Shown in pieces: positions 16,491 to 29,700 of a DNA stretch of 64,000 bases (position 1 is the first letter of the stretch; the number at the start of each line of letters is the position of its first letter). The notes below the pieces were generated by a model. That model did no database searches. It had not been told where the DNA came from and saw only the letters and a list, made by a program, of their open reading frames with translations. The stretch is from positions 4,774,001-4,838,000 of the forward strand of contig JADKAF010000001.1 of assembly GCA_016719295.1 (NCBI GenBank). The letters run 5' to 3'. Position numbers and translations under genes: made by a program. Source of the stretch: Planctomycetota bacterium (GTDB lineage Bacteria; Planctomycetota; UBA1135; JADKAF01).

Positions 16491-17852
16491 TCAGCTCTTC
16501 GCGACCGGCGCGTTCTCTCGCGCGCGCTTCCACGCCACCGGCCGCCCCGCGCTCTGCTCCGCTGCGAGGTCGAAGAAGTGGAAGAGCGGCCCGCGCCCGC
16601 CGGGCAGGATGCGTCGGAAGCGGCCGTTGATGTGCAGGGTCTGGCCGCCCCAGAGGTGCTTCAGGCCGTACCAGAGCGCCTCCGAGCCAAGGGCCACGTC
16701 GCACGCGTCTTCGGCGAGCTCGGCACGGCGCAATCCGTGCGTGAGATCGAAGGTGTAGCTCCGGCCGAGGTCGCTGACGTAGACGCGCGCGGGCTCTTGG
16801 CGCAGCAGCAGCGCATCGAGCTTGGCTCTCCACGCGGGGCCGGCGTTCGCGCCGCGTTGGCTTCGCCAGCGCGGGATCTGCCGCGCGAGGTGGAGGCGCA
16901 GCTTGGTCGGACTCGCGCCTTCCTTCACGCGCTGGCAGAAGCTCTGCGCGGTCTCTTGCAGCTCCTGCTCCTCGACGCGGCGCGAGCGGATGCGCGGTCG
17001 GGTCGCGAGCGAGGCGATGTCGGCCTGGTAGCGCGCGAGCGCGCGCGCGCTGTCGTGTCGCTCACCGTAGCTCCACACATCGCCGGGATAGAAGAGCAGC
17101 ACCTCGGCGCCGCTCTCGCGCTGGAGCGTTTCGTAGACCTCTTCGATGGGAAGGAACGCCTCGTTCATGTAGGCGTTCTCTTCGTGGCAGAACCAGATGA
17201 AGCTCGCGAAGGGCACGAGGTACTTCGGCTTCAGGATCTGCGCCTGCAGCACCGCGCGCTGCAGCATCTTCCGGGCGCCCTGCTGCCGCCGCTCGAGCTC
17301 GAGCGCGTTGCCGTCCCACGCGGAGATCGAGAACTGCGTGAAGAGGACATCGATCTCGCCCACCTGCGCGCGCACCTGCTCGATCTGCTCGCGCGTGTTC
17401 ACGGTGCAGTCGTTCAGGTTCAGGATCCGCGCATCCTTCGTGCGCGTGAGACTCCACGAGTCCTCGAAGCCGACGAAGGGCTGACAGGTGAACTCGAAGC
17501 CCGGTCCGAGCACTACGGGCTTCCCGTGCGGCAGCTCGCGCGCGCTCCCGAAGCCGAGCTTCTTGCAGTAGTCGACGACCTTCTTGTCGAGCGTCTCCTG
17601 ATAGAGCACCTGGATCTTCCGCCGCGCGTCCTCGGGGACCTTCTTCAAGCACGGCGGGCTGAAATGGTCCGGGTGCTCGTGCGAGAACCAGAGATGCGTC
17701 AGCTCGCCGAAGCGCTCGTACGGCATCGCCGTCTTCGACAGCAGCGCCCAGCCCTCGTCGAACGCGGTGCCCTCCAGCCAGGGGTCGGAGATCAAGCGCA
17801 CGTCGCCGGAGCGCACGACGAAGCTGGAGTGGTTGACGAACTCGATCTGCAT
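16491..17852 (-). CDS. MBL-fold metallohydrolase in polysaccharide locus
   Basis: The first 250 of 453 residues form a metallo-beta-lactamase fold: the N-terminal MQIEFVNHSSFVV strands, SDPWLEG, and the metal-binding SHEHPDHF motif (H58, H60, D62, H63). The layout, with LFTQFSISAWDGN later, faintly recalls the metal-binding half of CMP-N-acetylneuraminate hydroxylase and UlaG-like enzymes. Residues 290-453 form a separate C-terminal region without a domain I recognise. The ATG at 17852 starts exactly at the fold, and an open frame to 18164 is intergenic. The gene sits directly upstream of a glycosyltransferase, so a role in modifying a sugar nucleotide or lipid-linked sugar is plausible but unproven. 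The spacer 17853-18043 shows nothing I can name. Confidence 0.78.
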   Translation of the reverse strand: MQIEFVNHSSFVVRSGDVRLISDPWLEGTAFDEGWALLSKTAMPYERFGELTHLWFSHEHPDHFSPPCLKKVPEDARRKIQVLYQETLDKKVVDYCKKLGFGSARELPHGKPVVLGPGFEFTCQPFVGFEDSWSLTRTKDARILNLNDCTVNTREQIEQVRAQVGEIDVLFTQFSISAWDGNALELERRQQGARKMLQRAVLQAQILKPKYLVPFASFIWFCHEENAYMNEAFLPIEEVYETLQRESGAEVLLFYPGDVWSYGERHDSARALARYQADIASLATRPRIRSRRVEEQELQETAQSFCQRVKEGASPTKLRLHLARQIPRWRSQRGANAGPAWRAKLDALLLRQEPARVYVSDLGRSYTFDLTHGLRRAELAEDACDVALGSEALWYGLKHLWGGQTLHINGRFRRILPGGRGPLFHFFDLAAEQSAGRPVAWKRARENAPVAKS

Positions 17853-18043
17853 GGCGCGGAGCCTGATCCAGGGCCGGTCGGGATCGGGGTCCCGGCGCTC
17901 TAGGATCTCATCGGTCGGGGAGCATACCGCAGAGGAGCGGCACGACCGCGCGGCCGAGGGTCGCGCAGGCAATCGCTTCGCGCGCTCGCGCTTGGCAGGC
18001 GCCTTGCGAAGGCACTCTGCGAGTGCGCTCGAAGCGCGCGCGC

Positions 18044-19203
18044 TCAGCGGGCGAGCGTGCGCAGGCGGGTTTCGAAGAGGGTCTCGGTCTCGCCGAGGTG
18101 GGGAGACTGCATCCTCAGCACGTCGTCCGTCTCCTCGAGGAGGAGCTCGGGCGGCGGGATCCATCCGGCGGGCAGCAGGTCCGCCAGCTCTTCCGCTGAT
18201 TTCGGCCAGCGTCGCTTGCGGGCCTCGAAGCGGCGCGCGGCCACCACCGCGCCGAGGAAGCGCTCCTCCGCGGCGAGGCGCTCGGGGATCTCGACGGAGT
18301 CATGGCCGAGGAACTCGAGGCCAGAGGATCTACCCTCGCGACGCAGGTCGAGCTCGATGCGATCGATCTCCTCGATCGCGGCGCGCAGCTCGCTGCTCCG
18401 CCGCGAGGACCCGAGATCGAAGAGGATCGCTCGATGGGCCTGCGCCAAGCGCAGCGGATCGAGCTGCGGCCGCTGCGCGGCGAGGCGTCGGAGCAGCGCT
18501 TCGATGGCCTCGGCGTCGGAGCGCGGATGCTCCAGCACGGAGCCGAGCGAGCTGAGCGCCAGGGCATGGAGCCTGCAGCGCAGGAGGAGGTCCTCGTACT
18601 CGACGATCGGCGGACGTTGTGCGAGATCGATCAAAGCGCCGAGCGCGCGCTCGCGCTCCGGGGTCGACTCCGCGCGCAGCGTCTCCAGCTCGATCTCGAA
18701 CGCGAGCCACTCCGCGATCTCGATCGGCACGCCCAGGCGGCGCGTCGCTCTCCACACTTTGCGACGCTGCACGGCATCGCCGAGGTGGGCCTCGCGCATC
18801 CAAGGCTCGGTGTAGTCGATGAGGGGCGGGCGATAGCTCTGGCGCTGCAGCGCGGCGGCGATCGCCGCGCTCCGCTCCGGGTGTTGCGCGAGGCGCTCGG
18901 CGATGCGCGCTCGATCGGCGCTGGTCCGGCCGTCGGGTCCGCTGGAGGGGAAGCTCTGCTCGGCGTCGAGCTGCTCCTCCCAGGAGAGCGCTCCGATGGA
19001 CTCCAGCGCGATGAACACGTTCGCTTCGTCCGGAACCGGCGGATCCTCGAGCTCCTCTCGCGTCGTGGGCTCGCCGAGCGCGCGCAGCGCCTCGATGCGC
19101 GCCTCGATCCACGCGCGATCGCGCCACTCCCGTACGAAGTCGATGGCGAACCACAGCGCGACGAACGCCGCACCGAGCGCCAGGGCGACGCGGAGGCGGC
19201 GTT

Positions 19204-19207
<4 letters not shown>
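18044..19207 (-). CDS. Single-pass membrane protein coupled to the upstream Ser/Thr kinase
   Basis: This 387-residue protein is of unknown family. Residues 6-26 form one hydrophobic segment (LRVALALGAAFVALWFAIDF) after a basic start. The rest is largely alpha-helical, Arg/Glu-rich and probably periplasmic. Its ATG overlaps the kinase stop as ATGA, implying coupled translation and a joint function. Candidate roles are a sensor partner or effector of the kinase, but nothing in the sequence proves this. A C-terminal stretch (ARKRRWPKSAEELADLLPAG) resembles the short peptide that follows the TadE/pilin-like 'YP-x-S-L-x-EL' motif of secreted planctomycete proteins. I note that similarity without weight. 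Confidence 0.7.
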
Positions 19208-22065
<2,858 letters not shown>

Positions 22066-22200
22066 GGAGAGAACTTAGCGGAGCCGCGCGCGCGATGCGC
22101 GCCCGAGATTCCGGTAAGGAAGCGCGCTCTCGCGGGATGGGACCTCGGTCGCCGCGCTCCGGCGCGGCGCCGTCCGTCCCATCCCTCCGGGAGATCCGCC

Positions 22201-25200
22201 ATGCTCGCTATCCGTTCCCGCGCGCTTCGCGCGCGCTCGCTCCTCGCCGCTCTGGCGCTCGCATTGCCCGTTTCCGACCTCCTGGCCCAGGACGCCATCT
22301 GGGGCGTGCGACTCGGGGGCTCGGCAGGTGCGGGTGGCACCGACGTCATCGCCGTGCCCGACGGCAGCGGCGACTTCTACACCTGCGGGACCGTCACGAA
22401 CTCGAGCCAGTACGTCTTCGGCGGCGGAACGCCTTACGAGATCGTGAAGCCGCGCGGCACGGGGGCGCGGGACGAACCCTATCTGGCGCGCTATCGCGCC
22501 GACGGAACGCCCGTCTGGGTGCGCATGGGACGCGGCACGGCGATCGATCGCGCGGACCGTCTCGCCGTCTATCCCGACGGCTCGGTGCTGATGACCGGCA
22601 TGTTCAACTTCTTCGTCTCCGGGCTCACGAACACCGGGATCGTCTTCGAGGGCGGGACGGAAGCCGACGTCTTCATCTCGACCAACCAAAGCAACATGCC
22701 CTTCGTCGCGCGCTACTCGCCTACGGGAGACCTGCAGTTCGCCCGCGCGATCGTTCGCGGGGGCGACTCGGCCACGATCGAAGATCCCGTCGCGCTTCCC
22801 GATGGCGGGTTCGTGCTCGTAGGTTCGTTCCGGGGTGCTACGTTCGGCGACTTCGCCGATCCCCATTGGATCTACATGCCGCTCGGCGCGAGCGTCGGGA
22901 CTCGCTCTCCCGATGGTTTCGTCGCGAGCTTTCAAGCAAACGGAGACCTCCGGTGGGTTCACCGCATCAAGGGTGCATCCTCGGACAACGTGTCTGCCGT
23001 GGAGCGCTTGTCCGACGGTGACCTCGTCATCGTGGGCGAAAGCGATCGACGCTATCCGTTGACCATCTTCCAGGACCATCCTGCCGCGCTGGTGCTGCCG
23101 GCCGACTCCACTCGGCGAAACTTCATCCTGCGCCTCGACTTCGAGCAAGATCCGAGTGCCGCCACCTCAGGCTGTTCGGTTCAGTGGGTCCACCAGTTCG
23201 GCGCAAGCGGAAGCATGACCGGTCGCCACGCGATCCGCCGCGGAAGCGGTGGCGAGCTCTACATCGCGGGCGACCTGCCCGGAGACCCCGCCAACACACT
23301 CCTGGGCGGCTACCATCCCGCGACATACGGAACCCAAGTGATGCTGCAGGGCGTGAACGCGTCGCGTTGCTACATCGCCAGGATCGCGCCCGCCGACGGA
23401 AGCCTTCTGTGGGCCATCGGACCGAACTCGAGCGCGGACTCCTCGAGGGTCGACATCGCTCCCACGGACGACGGCCTCGCGTTCGTGATGGCCCGGAGCT
23501 CGTGGGGCAACATCGGCCAGATCGTCGATACGAGCGGCGCGTTGCTCGGGACCTTCGACACGGCGTGCCACGGCAAGCTCGATCGCGATGGCAACCTGCT
23601 CTGGACGCGCAGCGACCGCCTCTGGCCGTCCGGCGCGACGGTGGTGAACCGCAGCTTCCTCATTACGACGGGCGATCCCACGAGCGGCCTCTCCTACCTC
23701 GACTACGGCGCGCCGACGCAGATCAACCTGGTCTCACCCTACTACCGCGCCTACCTCGCGCAGTACGAGGTGGCGCCCGCGACCTCGCTGCTCGTGCCCG
23801 GCGACATCGCGCGGAGCTGCGATCCGGGGGTCCACGGCGCGACCGTGCACTTCGTGATCGAGGTCGAGGGCGCGCCGACCGGGAGTCGACTCCTGGTGCG
23901 CGACACGACGCATGCGACGATCCTCGCGGACCTGCTCGATCCGAGCGGCAGCGTCGGCGTCGGGCCCGTGCTCTTCCCGATGGGGGTGAGCGCCATCTCG
24001 GTGCAGCTCCTCGACGCGGCGAGCACGGTGCTCTTGGAGGACGGCTTCCTCGTCACCGTGGAGGACACGACGCCCCCGGTGATCGACGGCTGCGGCCCGC
24101 AGACGCTTGAATGCACCGGGCCGGAGACGCAGATCCTGCACAGCTTGCTCGGGCTCCGCGCAACGGATGGCTGCGATCCGACCCCCGAGCTCAGCTTGTC
24201 GCCGGCCGCCGTTCCGCACGGCACGACGACGGTGGTGGCCACCGCGCGCGATGACTCCGGCAACGCGAGCTCCTGCTCCTTCACCGTCACCGTGCAGGAC
24301 ACTCTGCCGCCGCTCTTCACCGTGATCCCGACCGACATCGAGCGCGAGTGCTCGATGCCGCACGGCGCGATCGTCGCCTTCGACGTGCTCGCCGAGGACG
24401 TCTGCGGCATCGCGAGCCTGGTCTGCATCGACCAGACGAACCGGCTGATCGATCCGGCCGGGACCTTCTTCGAGCACGGCTTGCACACCGTGAGCTGCAC
24501 GGCGATGGACGAGAGCCAGAACTCCGCCAGCGTCTCGTTCCTGGTGCGCATCGTCGACAACACGGCGCCGGTGCTCGTCGCGCCGAACGACCTCTCACTG
24601 CCCAACGACCTGGGCGAGTGCACGGCCGTCGCGCACTTCCAAGTCGCGGCGACGGACCTCTGCGATCCCGCCGTCGCCATCACCTGCACCGCGCCGTGGG
24701 GGCCGGTGCAATCGGGCGATGCGTTCCCGATCGGCACGACGCCGATCACCTGTGTCGCGCTCGACCGCGCGCAGAACCGCGCCGAGGCGAGCTTCTCGAT
24801 CACGGTCTACGACGCCGAGCCGCCGCACTTCGGCGGCAACGCGGGCGGGACCGCGAGCCTGGTCACCGACTGCGAAGGACGGCCGATCGGCGCCGACGCA
24901 GCGAGCCTCGGGGTCACCATCGAGGACAACTGCGACACGCAGCCGCTCGCGGAGTGCTCGCCCGCGACGCTGCTGCCGGGTATCACCCCGGTCACCATCA
25001 CCGCGCGCGATGCCGACGGCAACGCGGCGACGACGACGGTGCTCGTCACCGTGCTGCGCGGCGCGTTCCAATGCGAGGTGCTGCGCCCGCTCGACCCGCA
25101 CGTCGACAATCGCATCCATGCGGGACGCGTGGTCCCGATCAAGCTGCGTGTCGCGTGCGAAGGGCACGAGGTCACCGACGCCACGGTGACGATCGACGCG

Positions 25201-25431
25201 ATCGAGCGTCTCGCCACCGACGGGACGCCCATCGCGAACGAGCTGGTCGAGGATCCCGGCGCGTCGCAGGACGGCGGGAACCTCTTCCGCCTCGCCACCA
25301 ACCAGTACCACTACAACCTCTCGACGAGCGGTTGGGTGAGCATGAGCGGTGTCCGCCATCGCGTGACGGTGCGCATCCAGAAGGCCGGCCACGTGGACAC
25401 GCTGTGCGAGATCTATCTCGTCAATCGCTGA
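22201..25431 (+). CDS. Secreted beta-propeller-like protein with tandem HYR domains
   Basis: This 1076-residue protein has a signal peptide ending near VSDLLAQDA (about residue 30). Residues about 30-525 contain SBBP-like units (GGTDVIAVPDGSGDFY, DGSVLMTGMFN, GGFVLVGSF) that suggest a beta-propeller. Residues about 620-970 hold four or five HYR (hyalin-type Ig-like) repeats with TTVVATARDDSGN, HTVSCTAMDESQN, TPITCVALDRAQN and TITARDADGN. The final 110 residues (VVPIKLRV, then LFRLATNQYHYNLSTSGW) form a domain often found after HYR repeats, probably structural. A GGGAG lies just before the ATG at 22201. Upstream frame to 20071 is the kinase's antisense shadow. Role inferred: cell-surface adhesion or scaffolding. 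Confidence 0.87.
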   Translation: MLAIRSRALRARSLLAALALALPVSDLLAQDAIWGVRLGGSAGAGGTDVIAVPDGSGDFYTCGTVTNSSQYVFGGGTPYEIVKPRGTGARDEPYLARYRADGTPVWVRMGRGTAIDRADRLAVYPDGSVLMTGMFNFFVSGLTNTGIVFEGGTEADVFISTNQSNMPFVARYSPTGDLQFARAIVRGGDSATIEDPVALPDGGFVLVGSFRGATFGDFADPHWIYMPLGASVGTRSPDGFVASFQANGDLRWVHRIKGASSDNVSAVERLSDGDLVIVGESDRRYPLTIFQDHPAALVLPADSTRRNFILRLDFEQDPSAATSGCSVQWVHQFGASGSMTGRHAIRRGSGGELYIAGDLPGDPANTLLGGYHPATYGTQVMLQGVNASRCYIARIAPADGSLLWAIGPNSSADSSRVDIAPTDDGLAFVMARSSWGNIGQIVDTSGALLGTFDTACHGKLDRDGNLLWTRSDRLWPSGATVVNRSFLITTGDPTSGLSYLDYGAPTQINLVSPYYRAYLAQYEVAPATSLLVPGDIARSCDPGVHGATVHFVIEVEGAPTGSRLLVRDTTHATILADLLDPSGSVGVGPVLFPMGVSAISVQLLDAASTVLLEDGFLVTVEDTTPPVIDGCGPQTLECTGPETQILHSLLGLRATDGCDPTPELSLSPAAVPHGTTTVVATARDDSGNASSCSFTVTVQDTLPPLFTVIPTDIERECSMPHGAIVAFDVLAEDVCGIASLVCIDQTNRLIDPAGTFFEHGLHTVSCTAMDESQNSASVSFLVRIVDNTAPVLVAPNDLSLPNDLGECTAVAHFQVAATDLCDPAVAITCTAPWGPVQSGDAFPIGTTPITCVALDRAQNRAEASFSITVYDAEPPHFGGNAGGTASLVTDCEGRPIGADAASLGVTIEDNCDTQPLAECSPATLLPGITPVTITARDADGNAATTTVLVTVLRGAFQCEVLRPLDPHVDNRIHAGRVVPIKLRVACEGHEVTDATVTIDAIERLATDGTPIANELVEDPGASQDGGNLFRLATNQYHYNLSTSGWVSMSGVRHRVTVRIQKAGHVDTLCEIYLVNR

Positions 25432-25979
25432 GCGCGCGTGGGGTCGCGTGGCTGGCCCTCGCCGCGGCGGTCGCGACCTGCGTCGCGATCGCCGCGCGAG
25501 GCGATCGCCACGACGAGCTCCCTCCGGCGCGCGTTCTGTCGTCCCCGAGCCTCGCGCCCGGCGCGCCCGCGTCGCCTGCGATGGCGCAGCGGACGTCGGC
25601 GGCGCGCGCGCTCCCGGCGGAGGTTCCGCCGTCGGGCGCGCGCGCCACGGAGGAGACGCGTGGCGCGGACGCCGCCGCGGAGCCGCCGATCGCCGCGCGC
25701 GCGCTCGGGTTCGGAGAGGACGCGCAGATCGAACTCGAGCTCGTCGATGCCGCGAGCGGTGCCGCCATCTCCGTCGCGCGCGTGCAACGCTCGGGACCGG
25801 GTCTCGAGCTCGCGGCGCAGGAGCTGCGCGGCGGACGCGGGACGTTCTCCGTGCGCAGTCGCTTGCCCTTCGATCTCGCGATCGAAGCTGCGGGCTACGA
25901 GGTGACCCATGTGCGCCAGACCAAGCTCGCGCGCGGCGAGAGCTCGCGTGTGCTGCGCGTCGCGCTCCGGCCGCGCTGA
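25404..25979 (+). CDS. Membrane-anchored protein with carboxypeptidase-regulatory-like domain
   Basis: This protein of about 191 residues overlaps the end of the HYR gene by 28 bases. No ATG precedes the membrane span, so I propose GTG at 25404 (MRDLSRQSLSARG). CTG at 25428, overlapping the previous TGA, is an alternative. Residues about 12-28 form one hydrophobic helix, then a Pro/Ala-rich linker. A C-terminal region of about 85 residues (IELELVDAASGAAISVARVQ, then DLAIEAAGYEVTHV) matches the pattern of carboxypeptidase-regulatory-like Ig folds. Tight coupling suggests it works with the HYR protein. The start is the least certain part. Confidence 0.6.
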   Translation: MRDLSRQSLSARGVAWLALAAAVATCVAIAARGDRHDELPPARVLSSPSLAPGAPASPAMAQRTSAARALPAEVPPSGARATEETRGADAAAEPPIAARALGFGEDAQIELELVDAASGAAISVARVQRSGPGLELAAQELRGGRGTFSVRSRLPFDLAIEAAGYEVTHVRQTKLARGESSRVLRVALRPR

Positions 25980-25986
25980 GCGGCGC

Positions 25987-26637
25987 TCAGAGCTCGTCGA
26001 AGATCGTGCCCTGGAGCTGCTCGCGCAAGCGCGCGCGCAAGCGCGAGTAGCGCGTATCCACGGCGCCGGGGGCGAGGCCGAGGATCGCGGCGACCTCCCG
26101 CGTCGGGCGCTGCTCGAACGCCCGCAGCAGGAGGAGCTGGCGCTCCTCGCTCGGGAGCTCGCCGAGGAGCCCTCGCAGGGCGGCGTCGCGCTCGGAGTGA
26201 AGGAGGCGCGTGAGCAATCCGCGCGTCGGCTCCGCGAGCCTTGCGCAGACGCTGCGCTCGGCGTCGAGGGGCCGGTTGCGGTGCTCCGCGCGGCGCAGGA
26301 GATGCTTCTGCAGCAAGCGATTGGCGAGGCGCACCATCACGGTCGAGAGGAAGCGCGCGAGCACCGGCGTCAGCCGACCATCGCGCGGCTCGAGCTCCGC
26401 GAGGCGCGGCAAGGTGATGGCCCACGTCTCCTGGACCAGATCCTCGGGATCGAGCTGCCGGCCGAGGCGCTGACCCAAGCAGTCCGCCGCGTGCGCGCGC
26501 AGGATGGGCTGGAAGCGCTCGATGATCCAGGCGAGCGAATCCGTTGCTCCCGCCACGGCGCGCGCGGTGTGGAAGGTCGTGAGGTCGCGGTCGCGTGCCG
26601 GAGTCTCGGCCGCGAGATCGGAGGAGCGCGGATCCAC
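25987..26637 (-). CDS. ECF-type RNA polymerase sigma factor next to a kinase
   Basis: Region 2 is visible in ERFQPILRAHAADCLG and QLDPEDLVQETWA, and region 4 in LPSEERQLLLLRAFEQRPTR and LGLAPGAVDTRYSRLRARL. Together they give a typical two-region ECF factor. The frame stays open past the divergent kinase start, so the true start is uncertain. GTG at 26637 gives 216 residues and GTG at 26556 gives 190, close to the usual ECF length. It shares a spacer of about 92 bases with the kinase gene at 26730 and ends 7 bases after the convergent gene at 25979. In Planctomycetota many ECF factors are controlled by a linked Hanks kinase; that link is inferred here. Confidence 0.85.
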   Translation of the reverse strand: MDPRSSDLAAETPARDRDLTTFHTARAVAGATDSLAWIIERFQPILRAHAADCLGQRLGRQLDPEDLVQETWAITLPRLAELEPRDGRLTPVLARFLSTVMVRLANRLLQKHLLRRAEHRNRPLDAERSVCARLAEPTRGLLTRLLHSERDAALRGLLGELPSEERQLLLLRAFEQRPTREVAAILGLAPGAVDTRYSRLRARLREQLQGTIFDEL

Positions 26638-26729
26638 GCGAGCAACTCGGGGGCGGGGGGAGTACGTCGCGAGCTCGCCGAGCGGGGACGGGTCCGCGTC
26701 GGCTTGCAGGCCAATGCTATGCTCGCTCC

Positions 26730-29700
26730 ATGAAGCGGCAAGCGGAGTTTCCCCCCGCGGTCCTGAACGCGCTGCTGCGTTTCCTCGCGGATGGCATGGA
26801 CGAGAGCGGCGCGCCGCCACCCCTCGAAGCCTGCCTCGCGCGCTTTCCCGGCTACGCCGAGCTCGTCGAGGAGACGCACCAGCTCTTCCGCGCGAGCGAG
26901 ATCAAGCCGACCGGAGCACCGGAGCCGGAAGCGTCCGCGCCGGCCGCAGAGCTCGAGCCGGAGCTCGTCGCCGCAGAGGCCTTGGCTTCGTCGATCTTCG
27001 CGACCGGCGCGAAGCACGAGCTCGTACCCGGCGCGCTGCTCGGACCGTATCGCTTGGAGCGCGAGCTCGGCCGCGGAGCCCAAGGTTGGGTCTGGCTCGC
27101 GCTCGACACGCAGCTCGGTCGGCGCGTCGCGCTGAAGACCTTCCACGGCGGCTCGCTCGCCGATCCGGCCGCGCTGCAGCGCTTCGAGCGCGAGGCGCGC
27201 ATCGTCTCGCGCCTCGAGCACCCGGGGATCTGCGGCCTCTACGAAGCAGGCACGCTGGAGGGCATCCCCTTCATCGCCGTGCGCTACATCGAGGGCCGCA
27301 CGCTCGCGAGCGCGCTCATCGGCGGATCGGGCGATCGAGCTTGGCAGCGCCTCTGGGCGCAACGCATCGCGCAGATGGCGCGCGCGCTGCACGCCGCGCA
27401 CGAGGTCGGCGTCGTGCATCGCGACGTGAAGCCCGGCAACGCGATCCTCGATGCGGACGACCGGCCGGTCCTGCTCGACTTCGGTCTCGCGCAAGCGCAG
27501 CTCGAGCCCGGCCTCACCTTGGAAGGGAGCCTCTTCGGTACGCCGCCCTACATGGCGCCGGAGCAGTGCCGCGGCGAGCTCGCGCTCGATCGCCGCGTCG
27601 ATGTGTATGCGCTCGGCGTGATCTTGCACCAGGCGCTCGCGGGCACAGCGCCGTTCGCCGCCGCCACGCCGAGGAGCATGATCGAGGCGACGCTCCACGA
27701 GGAGGCGCCCGATCTCTCGCAGGTGCGGCCCCGCGTGCCGCGCGACCTGGCGTTGATCGCGCGCACCGCGATGGCGCGCGATGCCGCCGATCGCTATGCG
27801 ACCGCTTCGGCGCTCGCGGACGATCTCGAGCGCTGGCTGCGCGGCGAGCCCATTGCCGCGCGGCCGATCGGCCCTTGCGCGCGCCTCCTGCGCTGGGCCC
27901 GCCGGAGGCCCGCGCTCGCGCTCGCGCTCTTCGCGTTCCTGGCTTCGAGCTCGATCGGAACCGCGGTCTCGCTGCGGGCGCTGCAGCACGCGCAGCGCGC
28001 TGCCGACGAACGCTCGATCGCCTTGGATGCCGAGCGCGCCGCGCGCCGCGCGAGCGAAACGAGCCTGGTCGAGCGCGATCGCGCGCTGCGCTCCGAGCAA
28101 TCCCTGCGCCTCGCCGCGGAGTCGAGGAATCAGAGCCGCTTCGACCCCAACGCGGCGCTCGAGCTGGCGCTGCGAGCGCGCGAGCTGGGTGCGAACTCCG
28201 CGGTCGAAGCTTCTCTCGCCCTGCAAGAAGCGCTGAACGCGTGGCGCGAGCTGAAGCATGCCGCGGTTTCCACGCAAGGCATCATCGACCTGCTCTTCCT
28301 CTCCGGCGAGGAGCTGCTCTGCCTCGATGCGGAAGGGCTGCTCCGGCGCTGGGCCTGGCGCTCGGAGGCGCCGCAGATCGTCGAGGGACCGCCCCTGCGA
28401 GCGATCGCCGCTCATCACACGCGTGCGTGGCTCGCGGCGGGCACAGCCGACGGACGTCTGCGCTGGCTCGATGCGCGCTTCGAGCTCGTGCGGGAGCAGG
28501 TGCTGGCGGAGGACGTCGGGCTCGCGGCTCTCGCGTTCGATCCCGCAGGCGAGCGCCTCTTCGCGCTGACCGAGCGCCGCTTGGTGATCTGCGTGCAGTG
28601 TGCCGACGGAGCGCTGCTCTGGACGAAGAAGCTTCGCGCGCGGAGCGGTGCGGCCGTGGCGGTGCCGCGCTTCGCGCCGCGCGTGGAAGGACGCTCGGCG
28701 CTGCGCCCGCGCCTGGCGTGCTCTCCGGGGGGCGAGCTCGTCGTGGTATCGGATGCGCACAGCGGCTCCACCTGCCTGCGCGTCTCCGACGGTGAGGAAC
28801 GCGCCTATGACAGCGCACCGCGCGCCGTGGCACTCTCGGGGAACGAGTACTTCGCCGCGCAGGGCTCGGCGACCTTTCATGTCGGTGCGTTGGATATCGA
28901 AGGGCCGCAGCGCTCGCTGCCGCGCTCGCGCGTCGATCGACCGGTGACGGACCTCGCGCTCTCGCGCACGACGCTCGCGATCGGCAGCCAGTCGGGCTAT
29001 GTCGAGCTCTGGCATCGAGAATCCCTCTCGCCTTATGCCGGGCTGCGCGTCGCGGAGGTCCCGGTGCGGCGTCTCGCCGTGGACGAGCTGGGGAGCGCGC
29101 TGGCCGTGGGCAGCGACGATGGCCTGGTGCACGTGTACGTCCTGGGGCCCGACGGCGCGCGTCTCGAGCTCCCTCTCGAGCGCATCCCGCGCACGGCTCA
29201 GGTCGAGCCCTGTGCGTTCCTCGCCGATGGCTCGGCGCTCTGGTATCTCGCGCCGATGCAGCGAGCCGTGCTTCACGATCCGTCGGGAGCGCTCGCACCG
29301 CGAGTCATCGCGGACCCGTCGTTCGCCGGTGCGGTGGCGCTCGCCGTGGCGAGCGATGCGCGGCACTTGGCCTTGCTCTACTCTTCCAGCGAGGGGCCTC
29401 GCGCGCGACAAGCGCGTGCCGCGAGAAACGCGATGCGTCTGCGCATCTACGAGGTCGCCAGCGGAATCGTCCTCTCCGAGCGAGAGCTGGCTCACGATGC
29501 CACCGAGCTCCTTCCCCGAGAGCAGGGCGGATGGATCTTGGCGAGCCCGGAGCTCGTCGAGCATTGCGACGCGCTCGGAGCCGTCGAACGCGCCTGGCGC
29601 CGCGCGAGCTCGCGCAACGGTCCGCGCTTCCTGCTCGGCGAGCTGCTGCGCGCCGATGCGAGCGGACGGAGACTCTTCGCTCTGGCTCCGCGACTTCGCA

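Noticed and set aside
13743..17903. A plus-strand open frame of 1386 codons
   Set aside because: It lies antisense to three clear genes (flippase, GT1, MBL hydrolase), is made of Arg/Glu/Ala low-complexity sequence, and has no domain pattern. It is a high-GC shadow.
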